A stretch of DNA of 13,184 nucleotides from Anaerolineales bacterium. GTDB lineage: Bacteria > Chloroflexota > Anaerolineae > Anaerolineales > Villigracilaceae. This document shows positions 7,889 to 13,184 of the stretch, one piece after another; position 1 is the stretch's first letter, and every line of letters begins with the position of its first letter. The notes beneath the pieces are model-generated. The model was not told the DNA's origin. It did no database searches and saw only the letters and a program-made list of their open reading frames with translations. The position numbers and the translations under genes are program-made. The DNA is taken from positions 1 through 13,184 of the forward strand of contig JAFGKO010000087.1 in NCBI GenBank assembly GCA_016928525.1, in the 5' to 3' direction.

Positions 7889-10800
7889 ATGAATATGCGT
7901 CCTATTCTGCTGGCATTTGCCCTTTCTATTATTGCATGTAATGCAAAATCACCGGCCGTCATCCCTGAAAGCGATGTCACGGCGCAAATCAACGTAACTC
8001 AACCAGCTTCACCCGTAGAGAGTTCCTTTGTCGAGCAGAGTAGTCAGGATGTTTCTGGCGTTAAATGGTCCGAAGTCTCTTTCGACGACATCGCTCCGCG
8101 CGGCATGAACCTGAAGGAATGCTGGGACGCGATGGGCATGGATGACCAGGGTCGTGTCTACATCGGCTTCACCAGTTCCCGCTCGGACGGGCGAGATGAC
8201 TTTTCTGTCTTTCGCTATGACCCCAGGACCGGCGAAAGGCTCTTCCTGGGCACCTTCCTGGACATTGTAGCTGCCGCCGGTAACTCCCAAGCCGGGGAAA
8301 ACATTCCAAAAGGCCACACGCGTATGATCTACGCCAATGGCCGGATGTATATGGGATCGCAGAGTTTTCATGACCTGAAAATGGAAATCGATTCCCTGCC
8401 GACCTACCGGGGCAGTCATCTGTTCGCCTTTGATACCATCAACAGCCTCTGGAAAGACTTGAGCGCAGCCCTGCCGGGCGGCGTCGTAACCAAACATGAG
8501 GGCATCATCTCTCTCAACATCCTGCCGCAGGAACACCTGCTGGTCGGCCTCGCCCATCCTTCCAGCGATATCGTCCTCTACGATTACCTGGCGGAGCAAC
8601 TCGTCAAGATTGCCCCCGGCATTCCGTGGAAACTGGGCAACCCGCTCAGCCGCGAATCGATTGTTACGCCGAGTGGAAATATCTATACGTACCGGGGTAC
8701 TGAGGCCGCAAGTCAGCAGAACGAAATTCATTCAGTCTGGGTCTACAATACTCATACCGGGGAAATGAGGGACACTAGTTTCCAAATGACCAAAGGTTTT
8801 TGGGTTGGTCAAACCCAGAAGCGCGATGGCAGTAAGATCTACGTCAATACCATCGGTGGGGAGTTATATGAGTTCGATGTTGCCACAGAGACCTTCAAAG
8901 ACCTGGGATATGAGTTACCAAGAGGGGACAACCGGACGATCAATTACACGTACTCCCTTACGCTCTCCCCAGACGAGACGAGACTGTACTACATTTTATC
9001 GATCATCCAAAGACCGGGAGGCGCTGAGGGAAATGGGAGTGGGGGCAGCGGCGAACTGTACTACTATGACCTTGTTCGCGGACAGGTGGTCTTTGTCCAG
9101 CAACTGCCGGTTGGGATCTATACCAGCGCCGACGTGCGCGATTCCCAGAATATTTACTTTGCCCACTTCGGCGACAGTACGAACATCTGGTCGGGCAAAC
9201 CCAAGCTTTTCATTCTAAATGTGCCTCCGGCTGCCTTTACCCAAATGGACTTGCAAGCCAACATCGAAACAATTGGCGTAGTCGTGAACGGTACGAACTT
9301 GTCGAAAACGGCGGAGCTGATGTACCGTCAGGTCAACGAAGCGAACTGGCGTACAGGCCATCCGCTCATGCGCATCGACGATGGCCGTCTCGTCGGCAGT
9401 CTGTTTGGGCTTGCTCCGAGCACAACCTACGAGATCAAGGTGCGAGACGGGGCTGCCGAGATCAGTGGCTCAACCACGACACAACCGAACGAACTTCAGT
9501 TCACGCCCTCAGCAATCCTGCACGTCGATGACAACGCACAGCCCGGCGGCGATGGCTCCGCGGCCGCGCCGTTTCAGACCATCCAAGAGGGAGTGAATCA
9601 CGCTGGCCCAGGTACACAGGTGCTGGTTGCCGACGGGATGTATCGTGAGACGGTCACATTTCCGGCATCGGGCAGCGCCAACAACTGGATACAGGTCAAG
9701 GCTGAGGGCAGCGGCGCGATTCTGGACGGCTCGGAAACCCTGTCCGGGAACATCTGGCAGCCACATAGCAAGTCGCATGTCTGGTTCACGAAAATCAATG
9801 CTCCCATCGCGTATCTGGCGCGCGACCAGAAACGCTTCTATATGTACGACGACCTTTCAGGCCTGTTGAACAGTCGTGGACATAACAATGTCACCATGAC
9901 CGAGGGCTGGTATCTGGAGCGCGGCACCTTGAAACTCTATGTGCGCAGCCAGGACGACCCCTCTCGCCATTCCTGGCAAGTCCCCACTCTCAACCATACG
10001 TTCGACGTGGCCGCTCAGGATTGGCTCTGGATCGAAGGCTTTGAAATGCGCTTCTACGGCACGCAAGAGGACGGTTGCGGTGTCTGCACGACAAACGCCT
10101 CTCACATAGTGATCCGCAAGAACCGTATTCACAACCTGCAATTGGGCGTTTACGTCAATTGGACAGGCGGCGAGGATCGGGGCAACGACACGCGAATTGA
10201 GTATAACGAAATCTACGATCCACCAGTAAATGAATGGCCCTGGAATGCAGTTAAAGGCAGTTCGATGGAAAACACCGCCATCGTTCTCAGGGGGCACATT
10301 GGCGCTATCGTGCGTGAAAACGAATTGCACAACTTCTTCAATGGCATTTACACCGGTTCATCCGGTGCTCTGGAGAATTCTGCACTGGCATTCGATGCCG
10401 ACATCTATAACAACCGCATCTACCTCATAAGCGACGATGCCTTGGAGCCGGAAGGCGCCAGCGTCAACCAGCGTTTCCGAAATAACACCATCAATACGAG
10501 TTTCGTAGGACTCTCCCTGGCGCCGGTCACACAAGGCCCTGTCTGGGTATTGCATTCTTCCTTTGCAAACTATACTGGCCGCGGCATCAAATGGGACAGG
10601 AATTCTGATGGGATCGCGCTGATCTATCACAACACATTCTGGACTACCGCGCGGGACGCCCCCGGGATGGACATGATCAGCCCAGCGCATAATGCTGTGC
10701 TGCGCAACAATATTTTCCAGGGGGCCGGGTACGGAGTCTACGAAGATCGCACCGGTTCGAGCGGGCACTACTGGAATTATGACAACTGGTACACCACACA

Positions 10801-12682
10801 TAGCCCACATTTCAAGTGGGAATCTATAGATTATGCCAACATTGCACAACTGTGCACAGTGACCGGCCTGGAATGTAACGGGCACGATAACCCGCCCGGA
10901 TTGAACAACCCAAATGGCGGCGATTTCAGCCTGCTTTCATCGAGTCCGAATATCAACCGGGGCGTCCTTATTCCTGGCATTAATGACAGATTCGCAGGCT
11001 CTGCCCCGGACATCGGTGCTTATGAATACGGCTCCGCTGCCGATCTCCCGCCTACGGTTGCATCGATCCTGCGTGCCGACCCAAATCCCACCAGCGCTGC
11101 CAGCGTCAATTTCACGGTGACTTTCTCGGAATCTGTGACCGGTGTGGACACCCTGCCGCCCTTCAGTGACTTTACACTCACGGCCGACCCGGGTATCACC
11201 GGCGCTGCCATCACGAGCGTAACCCCTGTTTCGGGAACAACGTACACGGTCAGCGTGAACACTGGCTCTGGCAACGGGGACATTCGCCTGGACCTGGTAG
11301 ACGACAACTCCATCCTGGATATGGGGAACAATCCGCTGGGCGGACCAAACCCTGGCGATGGCAGTTTTACCGCAGGCGAAACCTACACCATCGACAAAAG
11401 TTCACCAAGCGCACCCAACGTGACCTCCAGCCTGCGCGCTGACCCCAATCCGACTCCTGCCGACAGCGTCAACTTTACGATCACTTTCTCCGAGGCCGTC
11501 AGCGGTGTGGACGCGAGCGACTTTTCCCTGACCACCACCGGGAACATCACTGGCATGTTGGTGACCAATGCCAATGGCTCTGGAAACACGTACACCGTCA
11601 CCGTAGGCACTGGGAGCGGCGACGGCGGTCTGCGCCTGGATATCCTGGATGACGACAGCATTCTTAACGGTTCAGGCATTCCACTGGGCGGGCCGGGCGC
11701 GAGCAGCGGGGTTTTCACCACCGGTGAAGCCTATACCATCGACAAGACCCCGCCCGTTGTGACTGGCAGCCTGCGCGCCGATCCCAACCCAACGACAGCC
11801 GATAACGTGAATTTCACGGTCGTTTTCTCGGAAGCAGTTTCCGGCATAAATGCGAGCGACCTTTTCCTGCTCACATCGGGGAATATTCCCGGCGCATCCA
11901 TTACCAACGTCAGCGGCGATGGCTACATGTACACTGTATCCGTCGCCACGGGCAGCGGGGATGGCACGCTGCGTCTGGATGTCCTGGATGATGACAGTAT
12001 CCTGGATGCCGCTGGACAGCCTCTGGCCGGAGCAGGGCTTGGCAACGGCAATTTCACCGGAGGCGAAGAATATACGGTCAGCAAACCCGGTACGATCCCG
12101 GTCACCGAAACTTTCACTTCTAACTATAAAAATGACGGCTGGGTGCTCGAATCGAAGGAAAATAGCAACCGGGGCGGCTCTCTGAACAACAAAGCCGCCA
12201 TCTTTGCCCTTGGTGACGATAAGGGGGATCGCCAGTATCGCGCCATCCTGGATTTCCCCACCGACACCCTGCCCGATAACGCCGTGATCACCAGGGCCTT
12301 ACTGATGATCAAAGGAGCAGGCAATGTCGGTTCCGACCCGTTCAATACCCTCCAGAATATCCTGGTAGATATCCGCTCCGGCCCATTCGGGAACATTGGC
12401 CCATTTCCTTACAGTGGCTTGCAGGTTTCCGATTTCCAGAGCCCATCCAGCCAAGATGCGGTCGGCCTGATCCAGAACAATCCCTACTATGGCTGGTACT
12501 GGGCCTGGTTGGATAACTCTGCATTTCAATACATCAACCTGACCGGAAGCACGCAGTTCCGCCTGAGGTTCCAACTGGATGATAACGATAATGGCAGAAA
12601 CGACTATATGAAGTTCTACAGCGGGGATTACGGTACTGTCGAAGATCGCCCCCAATTATCGGTGGAATATTATGTGCCGTAA
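7889..12682 (+). CDS. Giant lipoprotein: propeller, FnIII-like, right-handed beta-helix, Ig-like repeats, DNRLRE-like
   Basis: 1,597 residues. The ATG at 7889 has AAGGA 4 nt upstream (7880-7884); an in-frame ATG at 7895 is the alternative, with 10 nt spacing. A lipoprotein signal ends in SIIAC (Cys17). Modules in order: a beta-propeller-like region (about 50-445; repeats such as GRVYIGF...FRYDPRTGE); an FnIII-like domain (about 446-540, ending GLAPSTTYEIKVRDG); a right-handed parallel beta-helix (about 541-1049) starting ILHVDDNAQPGGDGS, typical of DUF1565/pectate-lyase-like folds, with IRKNRIHN-type turns and ending SSPNINRG...DIGAYEYG as in choice-of-anchor-Q proteins; three Ig-like repeats (about 1053-1399); and a DNRLRE-like domain (about 1400-1597). 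The beta-helix could be a polysaccharide lyase or binding domain; I cannot identify catalytic residues. It probably acts at the cell surface on carbohydrate, and is likely co-transcribed with the preceding paralogue. Confidence 0.87.
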   Translation: MNMRPILLAFALSIIACNAKSPAVIPESDVTAQINVTQPASPVESSFVEQSSQDVSGVKWSEVSFDDIAPRGMNLKECWDAMGMDDQGRVYIGFTSSRSDGRDDFSVFRYDPRTGERLFLGTFLDIVAAAGNSQAGENIPKGHTRMIYANGRMYMGSQSFHDLKMEIDSLPTYRGSHLFAFDTINSLWKDLSAALPGGVVTKHEGIISLNILPQEHLLVGLAHPSSDIVLYDYLAEQLVKIAPGIPWKLGNPLSRESIVTPSGNIYTYRGTEAASQQNEIHSVWVYNTHTGEMRDTSFQMTKGFWVGQTQKRDGSKIYVNTIGGELYEFDVATETFKDLGYELPRGDNRTINYTYSLTLSPDETRLYYILSIIQRPGGAEGNGSGGSGELYYYDLVRGQVVFVQQLPVGIYTSADVRDSQNIYFAHFGDSTNIWSGKPKLFILNVPPAAFTQMDLQANIETIGVVVNGTNLSKTAELMYRQVNEANWRTGHPLMRIDDGRLVGSLFGLAPSTTYEIKVRDGAAEISGSTTTQPNELQFTPSAILHVDDNAQPGGDGSAAAPFQTIQEGVNHAGPGTQVLVADGMYRETVTFPASGSANNWIQVKAEGSGAILDGSETLSGNIWQPHSKSHVWFTKINAPIAYLARDQKRFYMYDDLSGLLNSRGHNNVTMTEGWYLERGTLKLYVRSQDDPSRHSWQVPTLNHTFDVAAQDWLWIEGFEMRFYGTQEDGCGVCTTNASHIVIRKNRIHNLQLGVYVNWTGGEDRGNDTRIEYNEIYDPPVNEWPWNAVKGSSMENTAIVLRGHIGAIVRENELHNFFNGIYTGSSGALENSALAFDADIYNNRIYLISDDALEPEGASVNQRFRNNTINTSFVGLSLAPVTQGPVWVLHSSFANYTGRGIKWDRNSDGIALIYHNTFWTTARDAPGMDMISPAHNAVLRNNIFQGAGYGVYEDRTGSSGHYWNYDNWYTTHSPHFKWESIDYANIAQLCTVTGLECNGHDNPPGLNNPNGGDFSLLSSSPNINRGVLIPGINDRFAGSAPDIGAYEYGSAADLPPTVASILRADPNPTSAASVNFTVTFSESVTGVDTLPPFSDFTLTADPGITGAAITSVTPVSGTTYTVSVNTGSGNGDIRLDLVDDNSILDMGNNPLGGPNPGDGSFTAGETYTIDKSSPSAPNVTSSLRADPNPTPADSVNFTITFSEAVSGVDASDFSLTTTGNITGMLVTNANGSGNTYTVTVGTGSGDGGLRLDILDDDSILNGSGIPLGGPGASSGVFTTGEAYTIDKTPPVVTGSLRADPNPTTADNVNFTVVFSEAVSGINASDLFLLTSGNIPGASITNVSGDGYMYTVSVATGSGDGTLRLDVLDDDSILDAAGQPLAGAGLGNGNFTGGEEYTVSKPGTIPVTETFTSNYKNDGWVLESKENSNRGGSLNNKAAIFALGDDKGDRQYRAILDFPTDTLPDNAVITRALLMIKGAGNVGSDPFNTLQNILVDIRSGPFGNIGPFPYSGLQVSDFQSPSSQDAVGLIQNNPYYGWYWAWLDNSAFQYINLTGSTQFRLRFQLDDNDNGRNDYMKFYSGDYGTVEDRPQLSVEYYVP
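11045..12085 (+). repeat. Three tandem Ig-like repeat units inside the giant lipoprotein
   Basis: Units begin near 11045, 11400 and 11746, each about 340-355 bp, with LRADPNPT, VxFTVTFSE, DDDSI (DDNSI in unit 1) and YTIDK motifs. Units 2 and 3, with the C-terminal domain behind them, mirror units 3 and 4 plus the C-terminus of the upstream gene at both protein and DNA level. Confidence 0.8.
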
Positions 12683-12725
12683 TAGAAATCTTTACTCTCC
12701 CTCTTAAACGTAATCTTGGAATTTC

Positions 12726-12791
12726 ACCACTGAGATACGGAGTCACGGAGAAAGAAAGCTTTGTTACTCCGTGTCTCAGTGTCTTCGTGGT
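12726..12791. repeat. Long imperfect palindrome (REP-like), possible bidirectional terminator
   Basis: Two 25-nt arms (12726-12750 and 12767-12791) are inverted copies with 6 mismatches, enclosing a 16-nt loop that itself holds AAAGCTTT. The arms carry the theme ACCAC-GAGACACGGAG. From memory, intergenic palindromes of this kind recur in many environmental bacterial genomes. It lies between two convergent genes, so the RNA hairpin could also end transcription from both sides. Confidence 0.65.
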
Positions 12792-12806
12792 TAATGCCTA
12801 CCAATT

Positions 12807-13106
12807 TTACAAGACAATCCCCTCCGGCGTTTCGATCCCCAAGGCTTCGAATTCCAACGCTTTTTCCACAGTGCGCACCCACTCGTAATACAGGCTTTTT
12901 GCACTGACGATGATCCCGCCCGCAGCGCAGATGCGCTCCAGGCCAATCTGGTGTGCACCGCCAGGAGAACCCGTCGCGTCTGCTACCACGACAACCCTGT
13001 AGCCCAAATCCATCAGGCCCAGCGCCGAGTGCGTGATACAGACGTCCGTTTCGTAGCCGATGAGCACGGCGGTTTTCCGTCCAGTCTGCTGGACAGCTTC
13101 GGTAAC
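12807..13106 (-). pseudogene. Isochorismatase-family cysteine hydrolase, N-terminal part lost
   Basis: Minus-strand frame encoding about 100 residues of the C-terminal half of an isochorismatase-family hydrolase: TGRKTAVLIGYETDVCITHS with the conserved TDVC (likely nucleophile Cys), then LGYRVVVVADATGSPGG and a C-terminal helix. Intact members are usually about 180-200 residues and carry an upstream Asp and Lys for catalysis, which are absent here. Reading upstream, homology continues through VTEAVQQ and then hits an in-frame TAG (complement of 13113-13115). A GTG at 13067 lies within the conserved core and is not a credible start. The gene appears to have been cut by the element at its right, and the fragment is probably inactive. 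Confidence 0.75.
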
Positions 13107-13184
13107 CCTCCCCTAAAATAGTACCAGTCGGAAGTGGAATCTTCTGGCAAAATAAGCAAGGAGATTCCGATGAAGAAAACGAGA
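13107..13184 (+). mobile_element. Probable left end of an insertion sequence (cut by window edge)
   Basis: The isochorismatase frame breaks at about 13107. The sequence beyond it is a short non-coding leader, then a good ribosome-binding site and a start codon pointing rightwards, the layout of an IS left end. The exact terminus, terminal repeat and target duplication cannot be fixed because the other end is outside the window. Confidence 0.45.
13170..13184 (+). CDS. Probable IS3-type transposase OrfA, first five codons only
   Basis: ATG at 13170 with AAGGAG (13158-13163) 6 nt upstream begins MKKTR, after which the window ends. Many IS3-family OrfA proteins begin MKKxR followed by a helix-turn-helix, and the disrupted gene next door fits an insertion. 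Five residues cannot prove the family, so this is a contextual call. Confidence 0.35.

Overview
The window looks like a chromosomal fragment of a Chloroflexota bacterium, probably Anaerolineae-like. The base is inferred from several traits: moderately high GC by eye, a lipoprotein with a Thr/Pro-rich linker after its lipid-attachment Cys, a CHAT-STAND-TPR signalling protein, and very large secreted proteins built from beta-propeller, Ig-like and beta-helix modules. No marker gene is present, so the lineage stays an inference.

Left part (1-4230): a two-gene, translationally coupled operon. The first gene is cut at its 5' end by the window edge. It encodes a CHAT-family cysteine protease domain (His/Cys dyad visible), an nSTAND1-type NTPase, one transmembrane helix, a TolB/CsgG-like region and C-terminal TPRs. 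The second gene overlaps its stop codon and encodes an SH3b-domain lipoprotein. Together they look like a membrane-spanning sensor/effector unit: cytosolic protease and switch, extracytoplasmic TPR part, and an envelope-anchored partner.

Junction (4231-4513): a short remnant of a TIR domain lies immediately before a strong intrinsic-terminator-like hairpin. An AT-rich stretch follows, with a TATAAT box and a strong Shine-Dalgarno for the next gene.

Central and right part (4514-12682): two consecutive giant exported proteins on the + strand, 42 bp apart. The first has a signal peptide, seven TolB/PD40-like propeller repeats, four Ig-like repeats with a DDDSI-type motif, and a DNRLRE/CBM96-like C-terminal domain. 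The second is a lipoprotein with a propeller, an FnIII-like domain, a right-handed beta-helix ending in a choice-of-anchor-Q-like DIGAYEY motif, three of the same Ig-like repeats and the same C-terminal domain. The last ~1.3 kb of the two genes are clear paralogues, so a 3' module block was duplicated or exchanged. They look like cell-surface or extracellular carbohydrate-interacting proteins.

Right edge (12683-13184): a long imperfect palindrome of a REP-like type, then on the minus strand the C-terminal half of an isochorismatase-family hydrolase. Its reading frame breaks at about 13107, where what appears to be the left end of an insertion sequence begins, with a ribosome-binding site and the first five codons (MKKTR) of a probable IS3-type transposase. 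No tRNA, rRNA or CRISPR array was seen.
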